Position numbers and translations under genes: made by a program. This document shows positions 23,873 to 32,882 of a stretch of DNA of 51,971 nucleotides, piece by piece. The notes beneath the pieces were generated by a model. That model was not told where the DNA came from. It saw nothing but the letters and a program-made list of their open reading frames with translations, and ran no database searches. Positions within the stretch are counted from its first letter, which is position 1. Each line of letters begins with the position of its first letter. The stretch comes from an uncultured Bacilli bacterium (GTDB lineage: Bacteria; Bacillota_I; Bacilli_A; RF39; UBA660): contig CAKOYD010000008.1 in the NCBI GenBank assembly GCA_934130545.1, forward strand, positions 1-51,971. Reading direction: 5' to 3'.

Positions 23873-26800
23873 TGATCGAAGCCAATAAATTTAAAGCTTT
23901 AAAAATAGGAATTGCCTCTCCTGAAACTATCCGTGGATGGTCATATGGAGAAGTACAAAAACCAGAAACAATAAATTATCGAACATTAAAACCAGAAAGA
24001 GATGGACTATTCTGTGAAAAAATATTTGGACCAACTAGAGATTATGAATGTAGTTGTGGTAAATATAAAAGATTAAGATATAAAAATATCGTTTGTGATC
24101 GTTGCGGTGTTGAAGTAACTAAATCAAAAGTAAGAAGAGAAAGAATGGGTCATATCGAATTGGCTACACCAGTAAGCCATATTTGGTATGTAAAGGGTAT
24201 TCCATCATATATTGGATTATGCCTAGATATGTCTCCAAGAGACCTAGAAGAAGTAATATACTTTGTCTCTTATGTAGTATTAGACCCAGGAGCTACAACA
24301 CTTGTTAAAAAGCAAACATTATCAGATAAAGAATATCGTGCTTACTATGAAAAATATGGTAATACATTTAAAGTAGGTATGGGTGCTGAAGCCATTAAAA
24401 CACTATTAAGTGAAATGGACGTTAACAAAGAATTAGCTGACCTTCAAAAAGAACTAGAAGGTGCTACAGGGCAAAAGAAAATAAGACTAGTTAAAAGACT
24501 AGAAGTATTAAACGCTTTTGCCACATCAGGTAATCGTCCTGAATGGATGATTCTAGAAGCCCTACCAGTAATCCCACCAGAATTGAGACCAATGATCCAA
24601 CTAGATGGTGGTAGATTTGCAACATCTGATTTAAATGATTTATACAGAAGAGTTATTAATAGAAATAACAGATTAAAGAAACTTATTGAATTAGGTGCTC
24701 CATCTATTATCATTCAAAACGAAAAACGTATGCTACAAGAAGCTGTTGATGCCCTATTTGATAATGGACGTCGTGGAAGAAGCGTTACTGGTGCTGGAAA
24801 TCGTGCCCTTAAATCATTATCTAGTATGTTAAAAGGTAAACAAGGACGTTTCCGTCAAAACTTACTAGGTAAAAGAGTTGACTACTCAGGACGTTCAGTT
24901 ATCGTAGTAGGACCAGACCTAAAAATGTATCAATGTGGTATACCAAAAGAAATGGCTCTTGAATTATTCAAACCACATGTAATTAATGGATTAGTATCAA
25001 AAGAAATAGCTAATAATATTAAATCAGCTAAAAAAATGATTGATAATATGGATCCAAAAGTATGGGATGTTGTCGAAGAAGTAATTAAGGAACACCCGGT
25101 TATGTTAAACCGTGCTCCAACATTACATAGATTAGGTATCCAAGCATTTGAACCTAAACTAGTATCAGGAAAAGCAATAAGACTTCACCCATTAGTAACA
25201 ACAGCATTTAATGCCGACTTCGATGGTGACCAAATGGCTGTCCATGTACCACTATCAGAAGAAGCTAAAGCTGAAGCAAGAATCTTGATGTTAGGTGCTA
25301 ATAACATTTTAAGTCCAAAAGACGGAAAACCAATTGTTACACCATCACAAGATATGATTTTAGGAAACTATTACATAACAATGGATAAACCAGGATTACC
25401 TAACGAAGGAAGAGCATTTAAAAATTCTAACGAAGCTATTATGGCTTACACAAGAAGAGAAATTACTCTTCATACAAGAATCTTAGTACCTGTAAATTCA
25501 TTCAAACATAAAGTATTCTTAGATTCAAATAAAGATAAATACTTAATGACAACAGTAGGTAAATTAATATTCAATGAAATCCTACCAGATTCATTCCCAT
25601 ATATTAACGAACCAACTGATGAAAACATTGAAAAATGCACACCAAGTAAATACTTTATAGCATATGGTGATGACGTTCTTGAAAAAATAAAAGAAATACC
25701 AAAAGCTGAGGCCTTCAAAAAGAGTACACTTGAAAAAATTATTGCTCAAATGTTTAAAAAGTATAGAACTACTGAAACATCAATTATGCTAGATAAATTA
25801 AAAGACCAAGGATTTAAATATTCAACATTCTCTGGACTTACAATATCTGCATTCGATGTTATAGCAAGTAAACAAAAAGACGAAATAATTGAAAAGAGTA
25901 ATGCTGAAGTTAAGAAGATTAACAAACAATACCAAAGAGGTTTAATAACTAACCAAGAAAGATTCGAATTAGTAATCGATGTATGGGCTAGAGCTAAGAA
26001 AGAAATCGAAAAAGAATTGGAAGTATATGCTAAAGAATTAGAAGATAACCCAATCTTTATCATGATGAATTCTAAAGCCCGTGGATCATTATCAAACTTC
26101 GTACAATTAGCAGGTATGCGTGGTACAATGGCTAAACCAAATGGTGAACCAGTAGAAATACCAATAACATCATCATTTAGAGATGGATTATCAGTATCTG
26201 AATTCTTCTTATCAACACACGGAGCTCGTAAAGGTAGTGCCGATACAGCCCTTAAAACAGCCGATTCAGGTTATATGACAAGAAGACTTGTTGATGTAGC
26301 CCAAGATATTATCGTTAGAGAAGAAGATTGTGGCACAACTCAAGGCGTTGTTGTTAGTGCATTTAAAGATGATAAAGATGGTATAATCGAACCATTATAT
26401 GATCGTATTATGGGTAGATATACTGCTAATAAAGTAATTAATCCTGAAACAAAAGAATTAATAATTGATAAGAACGAATTAATTACTGAAAATATTGCTG
26501 ACAAGATTATTAAAGCCGGCATTGAAGAAGTAGAAATTAGAACTACATTAACATGTCGTACAGAACACGGTGTATGCTGCAAATGTTATGGACGTAACTT
26601 AGCAACAGGTAATGTTGTTGAAGTTGGTGAAGCTGTCGGAACAATGGGAGCTCAATCAATTGGTGAGCCAGGTACACAGTTAACCATGAGAACATTCCAC
26701 TCAGGTGGTGTTGCTGGGGCCGATATAACACAAGGTCTACCACGTGTTGAAGAATTATTTGAAGCAAGAATTCCAAAAGGAAAAGCAACAATATCAGAAA

Positions 26801-27498
26801 TCGATGGTGTTGTATCTAAAATTGAAGAATCATCAGGTAAGTTTAAAGTATATGTTAAGAATGATACTGAAGTTCGTGAACATATCACTGCTTATGGTGC
26901 TAAATTAAGAGTAGAAAAAGGTGATAAGTTATCTGCCGGAGATAGACTTACTGAAGGTAATATTTCTCCAAAAGAATTATTAGCAGTAACTGATCCAAAT
27001 ACTGTACAACAATACATATTAAAAGAAGTACAAAGAGTATATCGTTCACAAGGTGTTGATATTAACGATAAACACGTTGAGTTAATAGCTCGTAGAATGA
27101 TTTCTCAAATAAGAATTGTTGATTCAGGAGATACTAACTTCTTACCAAGCACAGTAGTAAGTATTAACAAGTTTACTGAAGGAAATAAAGATGTAATATT
27201 ACAAGGTAAGAAACCTGCTATTGGACAACCAATATTATTAGGTATTACTAAGTCATCATTACAAACTGATTCATTCCTAGCATCTGCTTCATTCCAAGAA
27301 ACAACAAGAATATTAACTGAAGCATCTGTTAAAGGTAAAGTAGATTACTTACACGGATTAAAAGAAAACGTAATTATTGGTAAACTTATTCCAGCCGGAA
27401 CAGGAGCCAAAGAATATATGGATATTGACTACACACTAGAAAAAGAATTTCTAAGTGATGAGCCATCTGAAGTCCTAGAAGAAGAATTCTTAGATTAA
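23872..27498 (+). CDS. rpoC: RNA polymerase subunit beta'
   Basis: The 1208-residue subunit starts with the zinc-binding CSCGKYKRLRYKNIVCDRCG region (about residues 60-79), contains the catalytic NADFDGDQMAVH loop that holds the active-site magnesium, and a second zinc site CRTEHGVCCKCYGR. It lacks the long lineage inserts of Gram-negative enzymes. Its start codon overlaps the rpoB stop by one base. A terminator stem includes the stop codon itself. Confidence 0.98.
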   Translation: MIEANKFKALKIGIASPETIRGWSYGEVQKPETINYRTLKPERDGLFCEKIFGPTRDYECSCGKYKRLRYKNIVCDRCGVEVTKSKVRRERMGHIELATPVSHIWYVKGIPSYIGLCLDMSPRDLEEVIYFVSYVVLDPGATTLVKKQTLSDKEYRAYYEKYGNTFKVGMGAEAIKTLLSEMDVNKELADLQKELEGATGQKKIRLVKRLEVLNAFATSGNRPEWMILEALPVIPPELRPMIQLDGGRFATSDLNDLYRRVINRNNRLKKLIELGAPSIIIQNEKRMLQEAVDALFDNGRRGRSVTGAGNRALKSLSSMLKGKQGRFRQNLLGKRVDYSGRSVIVVGPDLKMYQCGIPKEMALELFKPHVINGLVSKEIANNIKSAKKMIDNMDPKVWDVVEEVIKEHPVMLNRAPTLHRLGIQAFEPKLVSGKAIRLHPLVTTAFNADFDGDQMAVHVPLSEEAKAEARILMLGANNILSPKDGKPIVTPSQDMILGNYYITMDKPGLPNEGRAFKNSNEAIMAYTRREITLHTRILVPVNSFKHKVFLDSNKDKYLMTTVGKLIFNEILPDSFPYINEPTDENIEKCTPSKYFIAYGDDVLEKIKEIPKAEAFKKSTLEKIIAQMFKKYRTTETSIMLDKLKDQGFKYSTFSGLTISAFDVIASKQKDEIIEKSNAEVKKINKQYQRGLITNQERFELVIDVWARAKKEIEKELEVYAKELEDNPIFIMMNSKARGSLSNFVQLAGMRGTMAKPNGEPVEIPITSSFRDGLSVSEFFLSTHGARKGSADTALKTADSGYMTRRLVDVAQDIIVREEDCGTTQGVVVSAFKDDKDGIIEPLYDRIMGRYTANKVINPETKELIIDKNELITENIADKIIKAGIEEVEIRTTLTCRTEHGVCCKCYGRNLATGNVVEVGEAVGTMGAQSIGEPGTQLTMRTFHSGGVAGADITQGLPRVEELFEARIPKGKATISEIDGVVSKIEESSGKFKVYVKNDTEVREHITAYGAKLRVEKGDKLSAGDRLTEGNISPKELLAVTDPNTVQQYILKEVQRVYRSQGVDINDKHVELIARRMISQIRIVDSGDTNFLPSTVVSINKFTEGNKDVILQGKKPAIGQPILLGITKSSLQTDSFLASASFQETTRILTEASVKGKVDYLHGLKENVIIGKLIPAGTGAKEYMDIDYTLEKEFLSDEPSEVLEEEFLD

Positions 27499-27512
27499 GA
27501 GTTCTTTTTCTT
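27484..27512 (+). terminator. Terminator overlapping rpoC stop codon
   Basis: A 9-bp stem GAATTCTTA/TAAGAGTTC (one G-U pair) with a three-base loop is followed by TTTTTCTTT. The TAA stop of rpoC begins the 3' arm, so ribosomes reaching the stop would interfere with the hairpin. Confidence 0.7.
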
Positions 27513-27567
27513 TGCAATAATCTAATTATTTGGTAAAATATAATATAGAAACGTGGAAGTGATAACA

Positions 27568-29013
27568 ATGAAAAAAATACAATACATAAATATTACCGAA
27601 GAAGATGGAAGTTCTTCAGACGAAACTAAAAGTCGCTTTAAAGAATACTTACTTAAGTTAAAGTTTAAAAGAAAACCATCAACTACTCCCAAAGAAGAAC
27701 CAGCTCAAAAAACTAAACTAACTACTATAAGGGGAATTTCTATTCAACCAAACATTGTAAATAAAAAGAAACCAAAAGTAGTTAAACCCAAAAAGATAAT
27801 TATCACTCCACCAATAATTGATTTTAGTAAAAGTAATATTGATAAACAGCCAGTAGTTGACATTTCTAAAAAAGAAAGTATTCTTAACAAAGAAGAAATT
27901 ACTAACAAAGAAAAAATAGACTATTTAAATAATCAAATAGTAAATAAAATTAAGAAAAGATTAGTAAAATACCTAGATGAAATAGAAATGCTAGAAAGCG
28001 AACTATATTTTATAAATACAATATCTAAAGATGAAGCAACGATCGAAGAACTAAACAAAACTAAAGCTAAAGTAAATGCCTTAATAAATAAAATAAATAG
28101 TTTAAAAGAAAAGTACAAATTAATAAAAAACTATGTTGATAACGAATTATTTATTGACGATAAAGATGATTTCTTAGATGAAGATATTGACTATCTAAAA
28201 CAACTAGCCACTAGTGCTGAAATAGGAAAGAATAAATCGACAATAAAGAAAATAAAAGAATATAAACTATTATCTCTCGAGTTAGATGTTATTGAAGCCA
28301 AAGTAAAAGATCTAAACAATATTAAAGAAAAGAAAAAAGAAGAATTAAATCTAAGAGATGACAATTATCAAAAATTATTAGATACTTATATAAATAATCG
28401 AACTATCTCTGAACAATGTCAAAAAATGATGGCCGAGCAAGAAAAAGCATTGGCTAGTATTAATGTTAATGACATCGAAGCAATAACAAATACCACTACA
28501 AGACTAGTGGGAATAGGAGAAGTTTTTAGAAGTGGTCTAAGATATATAGGTACGGTAATAAACCCCTTTAAGTATACTAAAAATGGCATTGCCCAAAGTA
28601 CTATTTTAGCTAAAAGATTAGTAGACAATGCTCTTAAGAATGTTCACATGGAAACAAGAACTAAAATATCATATCAAGCAACAGACTATTCATATGAAAT
28701 AGATCGATGCTTAAATGAATTAGAATACGTATCTAATACTATTGATAAATCACTAGAAGACATAACATATTTAAAAAATAGATATATAAGTGAATTAATA
28801 AAATATAAATATCGCATACCAAAAATAGCAAAAACGTATCAAGATATTATTAGATTAGAAAAACTATTATTATCAAATAAACGAAAAAACCAAATGATGA
28901 TTAATAAGACTAATAATTTAGAATTAGCTAATAAAAATAAACTAATAAAAGTAAAGAAATTAAATAATCAAGAACAAAATAAATATAATAGACAAAAAAA
29001 GGATGATGAATAA
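27568..29013 (+). CDS. Uncharacterised coiled-coil protein, 481 aa
   Basis: I do not recognise this family. The first 120 residues are basic, proline/lysine-rich and probably disordered (KPKVVKPKKIIITPPI). From about residue 125 on, the protein is nearly continuous coiled coil with repeated Lys/Glu/Leu/Asn heptads, interrupted by a more hydrophobic stretch around residues 310-360 (TTRLVGIGEVFRSGLRYIGT) that could contact a membrane. It ends in a basic tail. The ATG at 27568 follows GGAAGTGATAACA. It lies after the rpoC terminator and two bases before ldh, so both are likely co-transcribed. A structural or division-related role is only a guess. Confidence 0.65.
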   Translation: MKKIQYINITEEDGSSSDETKSRFKEYLLKLKFKRKPSTTPKEEPAQKTKLTTIRGISIQPNIVNKKKPKVVKPKKIIITPPIIDFSKSNIDKQPVVDISKKESILNKEEITNKEKIDYLNNQIVNKIKKRLVKYLDEIEMLESELYFINTISKDEATIEELNKTKAKVNALINKINSLKEKYKLIKNYVDNELFIDDKDDFLDEDIDYLKQLATSAEIGKNKSTIKKIKEYKLLSLELDVIEAKVKDLNNIKEKKKEELNLRDDNYQKLLDTYINNRTISEQCQKMMAEQEKALASINVNDIEAITNTTTRLVGIGEVFRSGLRYIGTVINPFKYTKNGIAQSTILAKRLVDNALKNVHMETRTKISYQATDYSYEIDRCLNELEYVSNTIDKSLEDITYLKNRYISELIKYKYRIPKIAKTYQDIIRLEKLLLSNKRKNQMMINKTNNLELANKNKLIKVKKLNNQEQNKYNRQKKDDE

Positions 29014-29015
29014 AT

Positions 29016-29924
29016 ATGAGAAACAAAATAGTTATAATAGGATGTGGTAATGTTGGTATGAGCTATGCTTATGCCTTAATGAATCAAAGGACTAATGTTC
29101 ATGAATTAGCCTTAATTGATATAAATGAAAAGAAAATTAAAGGAGAAGTTAGCGATTTAAACCATTGTCTAGCCTTTGCCCCAAGTAAAATTAAGGTAAA
29201 AGTTGGAACATATGAAGATTGTGCCGATGCTAGTATTGTATGTTTAGCAGCCGGTGTTAATCAAAATCCCGGAGAAAGTAGAGTAGATCTTATTAATAAA
29301 AATAGTGTAATATTTAAAAGCATTATTGACAAAGTAATGTCGACAAACTTTAATGGAATATTTCTAGTAGCCACTAATCCATTAGATGCTATGACATATC
29401 TAACTTGGAAATATTCTAAACTACCACCACGTCAAGTAATAGGTAGTGGTACAAGTCTAGATACTGCTAGATTAAGATACTTATTAGGAGAAAAATTAAA
29501 TATTAACCCTCATAATATTCATGCCTATGTAATAGGAGAACATGGTGATTCAGAGTTTGTTCCATGGACCAATACATCAGTAGGATTAAAAAAAATATCA
29601 AATTATCTTAATAATAACGAATTAAATGAAATATATATAAACGTACGTGATGCTGCATACGAAATAATTAATAATAAGGGCTCAACATGTTATGGAATAG
29701 GAATGTGTTTAGTTGCTATAACAAATGCTATTTTAGGAGATGAAAATAGTATTATAACTGTATCCACTTATGATAAAAATAATGATATATATATAAGTTT
29801 ACCAACTACTGTAAATAGAAAAGGAGCTAGTTCAATAACTTATTTTGAATTAACTCAAGAAGAACAAGAAAAGTTAAATAATTCAGTTAAAACAATTAAA
29901 GAAACGATATCTAAAATAAAATAG
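29016..29924 (+). CDS. ldh: L-lactate dehydrogenase
   Basis: This 302-residue NAD-dependent enzyme has the Rossmann motif VIIGCGNVGMSYAYAL, the substrate-loop arginine in NPGESRVDL, the NPLD loop and catalytic His in IGEHGDSEFVPW. It reduces pyruvate to lactate to regenerate NAD in fermentation. Lactate rather than malate dehydrogenase is favoured by the overall L-LDH pattern and length, though the two families are close. It sits two bases after the coiled-coil gene and ends at a terminator. Confidence 0.88.
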   Translation: MRNKIVIIGCGNVGMSYAYALMNQRTNVHELALIDINEKKIKGEVSDLNHCLAFAPSKIKVKVGTYEDCADASIVCLAAGVNQNPGESRVDLINKNSVIFKSIIDKVMSTNFNGIFLVATNPLDAMTYLTWKYSKLPPRQVIGSGTSLDTARLRYLLGEKLNINPHNIHAYVIGEHGDSEFVPWTNTSVGLKKISNYLNNNELNEIYINVRDAAYEIINNKGSTCYGIGMCLVAITNAILGDENSIITVSTYDKNNDIYISLPTTVNRKGASSITYFELTQEEQEKLNNSVKTIKETISKIK

Positions 29925-29949
29925 GCTTAGAAACACACTAAGTCTTTTT
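29924..29949 (+). terminator. Terminator after ldh
   Basis: GGCTTAG and CTAAGTC pair over 7 bp (one G-U) around AAACACA, followed by five T residues. Confidence 0.8.
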
Positions 29950-29971
29950 CTATGTAAATAAGCAAAAATTA

Positions 29972-30000
29972 TTGAAAGATAGCAAAACATATGATATAAT
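29972..30000 (+). promoter_or_regulatory. Promoter of the DUF1292 operon
   Basis: TTGAAA (29972-29977) and consensus TATAAT (29995-30000) are separated by 17 bases, 44 bases before the gene. Confidence 0.75.
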
Positions 30001-30043
30001 CAACATATAGTAGGGTAGTGTATCTACCAATAGGAGGACAGAA

Positions 30044-30304
30044 ATGAGTAATAAAACAATAAAATTAGTCGATGAACATAATATCAATAGAGAGGCTAAA
30101 ATAATAACAATTATCGAGTATGAAGGAACAGAATATGTAGTATATTCAATAGATAGAGATGAAGAAAATGCCAATATCTTTGTTTCAAAATTAGTAAAAG
30201 AAGGCGACCATTTACTATTAGATGAAATACGAAGTACGGATGTTAAAGAAAAAATTGATAATGTGGTTAAAGAAATGATTAAATTACCACTAGAACAGGA
30301 GTAA
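30044..30304 (+). CDS. DUF1292 family protein (YrzB-like)
   Basis: The 86-residue protein has the DUF1292 pattern: an acidic beta-rich core with IITIIEYEGTEYVVYSIDRD and DEENANIFVSKLVKE, followed by an amphipathic C-terminal helix. Members are widespread in Firmicutes, usually beside yrrK/yrzL or mltG genes, but have no proven function. Here it is followed six bases later by a repeat-rich membrane protein, with which it seems to form an operon. The ribosome site is AGGAGG. Confidence 0.85.
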   Translation: MSNKTIKLVDEHNINREAKIITIIEYEGTEYVVYSIDRDEENANIFVSKLVKEGDHLLLDEIRSTDVKEKIDNVVKEMIKLPLEQE

Positions 30305-30309
30305 GCAAT

Positions 30310-31554
30310 ATGAATAACGAAATTAAATTAAAAAACGGAGCAATTGTAAAATTAATTGATAAAGATATTACTGGAGAACAACACATGGATGTCAAGAAAA
30401 CATATGTTGCCACTACCAAAAAAGAAATAGTTGCTAAAGGTATAAAATATTATCAAGATAAATTAAATAGTGTTGTTATGGATAAACCTGAAGTTGAAAG
30501 TATTAATATAGCTCCTATCATGAATGTTCCAATGACAGAAGTTCCTCCGGTAGTTGAAAAAACAGTATCTTCACAATTACCAGAAGTAAATAATACTAAT
30601 TTAAATACCGCGAAAGAGGTAAAAGATGAAATGCCAACTGTTGAAGAAATAACTAAACAAGCCCCTCTATATACAGATGAACCTGTTAAAGCAGAAATAG
30701 AAAGTGTACCTGAAACTCCTGTTACATTAGAACAAGATACACCATATAGCGCACCAACTGAAGAACAACCCACTTCAACTCCTTCAGCAGAAGAACCATT
30801 CTTTAATACAATGAATATAACATTACCAAGTGAAAGATTAACAAGTAGTGTAGAACCTATACCAACACCTGAACATAGTGTTGAACCAATACCAGAAGTT
30901 AATTCTATGGCTAATGTGGCACCTGAAAACCCATTAGCAGCTCCATCACTTCCTAATGAAGAACCAAAAGTAGAAAGTGTTGAAACTCCTGCCGAACCAC
31001 TAAACTTTAATATACCAACTGAACCGGTTGTTCCAACACCAATGCCTATGCCAGAAGATCAAGAACATCCTATTCCAACTCCTCTAGCAGAAGAACCATT
31101 CTTTAATACGATGAATATAACATTACCAAGTGAAGGGTTAAAAAGTAGTACAGAATCTACACCAACGCCTGAACCAATTATCAACACATCTGTTGACACA
31201 CCTAATCCATTTAGTAGCATTAATGCTGAAACAGGAACTCCAACAGTTGAACCTAGATCACTAGGGAACCAAGAACCTGTTGTCTTTGATGCTTCTAAAG
31301 AAAATAATTTATTAAATGCTTTATCAGATAAGACTATTGAAGCAAGCAACAAAGCAATGTTATTAAATGATGACTCATTAAATAATGTTCGTGATTTTGG
31401 TGGAGAACCAACTAAAGTAAACTATCAACCAAATGTTAGAAAAGCCGGATTTGTTAATAGTAAATTGTTGACAGTTGTAAGTATCCTATTTTTCTTAGCT
31501 AGTTGTGGATTCTTAGTATATGAAATATTTAATTTTATAAATGCTAAAAAATAA
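30310..31554 (+). CDS. Proline/glutamate-rich repeat protein with C-terminal membrane anchor
   Basis: The 414-residue protein has a small N-terminal domain (about 1-55, MNNEIKLKNGAIVKLIDKD), then a long low-complexity Pro/Glu/Thr/Ser region (55-330), a short conserved-looking region, and a single membrane helix near the C-terminus (about 389-411, LTVVSILFFLASCGFLVYEI). With no signal peptide it should be tail-anchored with the bulk in the cytoplasm. A block AEEPFFNTMNITLPSE occurs twice, exactly 100 residues apart. The family is not recognised. It is in an operon with DUF1292 and ends at a bidirectional terminator. Confidence 0.7.
   Translation: MNNEIKLKNGAIVKLIDKDITGEQHMDVKKTYVATTKKEIVAKGIKYYQDKLNSVVMDKPEVESINIAPIMNVPMTEVPPVVEKTVSSQLPEVNNTNLNTAKEVKDEMPTVEEITKQAPLYTDEPVKAEIESVPETPVTLEQDTPYSAPTEEQPTSTPSAEEPFFNTMNITLPSERLTSSVEPIPTPEHSVEPIPEVNSMANVAPENPLAAPSLPNEEPKVESVETPAEPLNFNIPTEPVVPTPMPMPEDQEHPIPTPLAEEPFFNTMNITLPSEGLKSSTESTPTPEPIINTSVDTPNPFSSINAETGTPTVEPRSLGNQEPVVFDASKENNLLNALSDKTIEASNKAMLLNDDSLNNVRDFGGEPTKVNYQPNVRKAGFVNSKLLTVVSILFFLASCGFLVYEIFNFINAKK
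30770..31175 (+). repeat. Direct repeat of about 95 bp, 300 bp apart, inside the proline-rich gene
   Basis: The segment from about 30770 to 30870 recurs at 31070 to 31170 with only scattered changes; GCAGAAGAACCATTCTTTAA (30787) recurs identically at 31087. The spacing is exactly 300 bases, so the frame is kept and copy number could change by recombination. Confidence 0.85.
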
Positions 31555-31561
31555 TAAAAAG

Positions 31562-31589
31562 TGCCAGATACACAATCTGACATTTTTTT
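31562..31589. terminator. Bidirectional terminator between the repeat protein and queH
   Basis: TGCCAGAT and ATCTGACA pair with one mismatch around ACACA. Seven T residues follow on the plus strand, and TTTTT on the minus strand, serving both converging genes. Confidence 0.7.
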
Positions 31590-31650
31590 ATATTATAAAA
31601 TTCAATTTTTTCAGATATTTACACTATATAGCAAACGGATTTATTAGACA

Positions 31651-32256
31651 TTAATCGTCAATCTTGTTTCTAATAGAGTAAATACAACCACAATAATCTT
31701 GTCGATATAAGTTGTACTGTTTTGATAAAGCAATTGAATGTTTATATCCTTCTTCCTTCTTAAAATCAGAATATAACCATTTTACATTATATATATTCAT
31801 AAGTTCTTTACCAATGTTATTAATTACTTGACTATTTTTATATGGACTAACAGTTAATGTTGTACAAAAATAATCAAAGTTATTCGCACTAGCTAGTTTA
31901 GCAGTTTTCTCAAGCCTTAACCTAAAACACTTAAGACATCTAGCTCCGCCTTCTTTTTCATTTTCTAAACCTTTAATGCATTCTTCATATACATCATTAT
32001 CATAATCGCAATCCATTATTTTAATACCACAATCTAACTGTTTAATAAAACTAATTTGCTCTTGTTTTCTTTTTTCATACTCTTGGATAGGACTTATATT
32101 GGGATTATAATAAAAAATAGTAATATCAAAATAGTTTTTTAAAACACTAATAACATGACTACTACAAGGAGCACAACAGCTATGCAATAAAATACTATGC
32201 TTTTTATCAAAAACAGCAACCTCATTTTTAAATAAATTATTATAATTTTCTTTCAT
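31651..32256 (-). CDS. queH: Epoxyqueuosine reductase QueH
   Basis: The 201-residue protein has the QueH (DUF208) cysteine pattern: LLHSCCAPCSS near the N-terminus, GARCLKCFRLRL in the middle and DYCGCIYS at the end, ligands for a 4Fe-4S cluster and an extra iron. QueH reduces epoxyqueuosine to queuosine at the wobble base of certain tRNAs and replaces the cobalamin-dependent QueG. The start ATG 32256 follows GTGAT; ATG 32262 and GTG 32265 are in frame just upstream. The promoter's -10 lies only about 18 bases away, so the leader is very short. Confidence 0.93.
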   Translation of the reverse strand: MKENYNNLFKNEVAVFDKKHSILLHSCCAPCSSHVISVLKNYFDITIFYYNPNISPIQEYEKRKQEQISFIKQLDCGIKIMDCDYDNDVYEECIKGLENEKEGGARCLKCFRLRLEKTAKLASANNFDYFCTTLTVSPYKNSQVINNIGKELMNIYNVKWLYSDFKKEEGYKHSIALSKQYNLYRQDYCGCIYSIRNKIDD

Positions 32257-32273
32257 ATACATCACAATGACAT

Positions 32274-32282
32274 ATTATACCA
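32274..32282 (-). promoter_or_regulatory. Extended -10 promoter of queH
   Basis: On the minus strand TGGTATAAT (TGn plus consensus TATAAT at 32279-32274) sits about 18 bases before the chosen ATG, predicting a leader of roughly ten bases. Confidence 0.6.
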
Positions 32283-32310
32283 CAAATTAAATATTATTTA
32301 TTATAGTTTA

Positions 32311-32339
32311 TTTACAAAGAAGAAAAAACTTGTTAAAAT
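32311..32339 (+). promoter_or_regulatory. Promoter of the thioredoxin-fold-like gene and trmL
   Basis: TTTACA (32311-32316) and TAAAAT (32334-32339) are spaced 17 bases, followed by AAAGGAG and the ATG at 32361. Confidence 0.6.
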
Positions 32340-32360
32340 TAATTACGTAAAGGAGATAAT

Positions 32361-32882
32361 ATGAAGAAAAATAATGGAAGGGAAATACCACTAAAAAACT
32401 ATATAATATTAGGCTTAGTAGTATTATTAACACTAGGTTTAGTTTACTATTTTTATCTATGGTATATAACATATGAAGAAAGTAAACTAAATGAAACAAT
32501 AATGGATAGATATCTAGAAGTAATAAATTATAATGAATTAAATGATTATATAGTAGAAAACAGAAATGCTATGATATATACATCTGTTTTAGAAGACAAT
32601 AATATTAGAAAGTTTGAAATTAAATTCAAAAATATTGTTGTTAAAAACGCTCTAAAAGATAAAATCTTGTATATGGATATGACAGATATTTTTAAAGATA
32701 AGATAAAGTATACCGAATTAAGAAATTCATATCAAATAAATAATTATAATATTACTAATGTTCCATGTATCTTAGTGTTTAAAGATGCTAAACTAGTAGA
32801 TATATATTCTATTAAAGATAATGATTATAACACTGATAATGTATTAAATTATATTATAGATAACGAGATGAGTATTGAATGA
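32361..32882 (+). CDS. Membrane-anchored protein with thioredoxin-like fold, no CXXC
   Basis: A single N-terminal membrane helix (about residues 12-34) anchors a domain of 135 residues. Its strand-helix order and the closing ITNVPCILVFKDAKLVDIYS resemble thioredoxins, where a cis-proline in a VP motif precedes the last strands; but no CXXC active site exists, and the only cysteine follows that proline. It is therefore unlikely to be a classic oxidoreductase and may be a binding or scaffold protein on the outer face. Its stop overlaps the trmL start by four bases. Confidence 0.6.
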   Translation: MKKNNGREIPLKNYIILGLVVLLTLGLVYYFYLWYITYEESKLNETIMDRYLEVINYNELNDYIVENRNAMIYTSVLEDNNIRKFEIKFKNIVVKNALKDKILYMDMTDIFKDKIKYTELRNSYQINNYNITNVPCILVFKDAKLVDIYSIKDNDYNTDNVLNYIIDNEMSIE

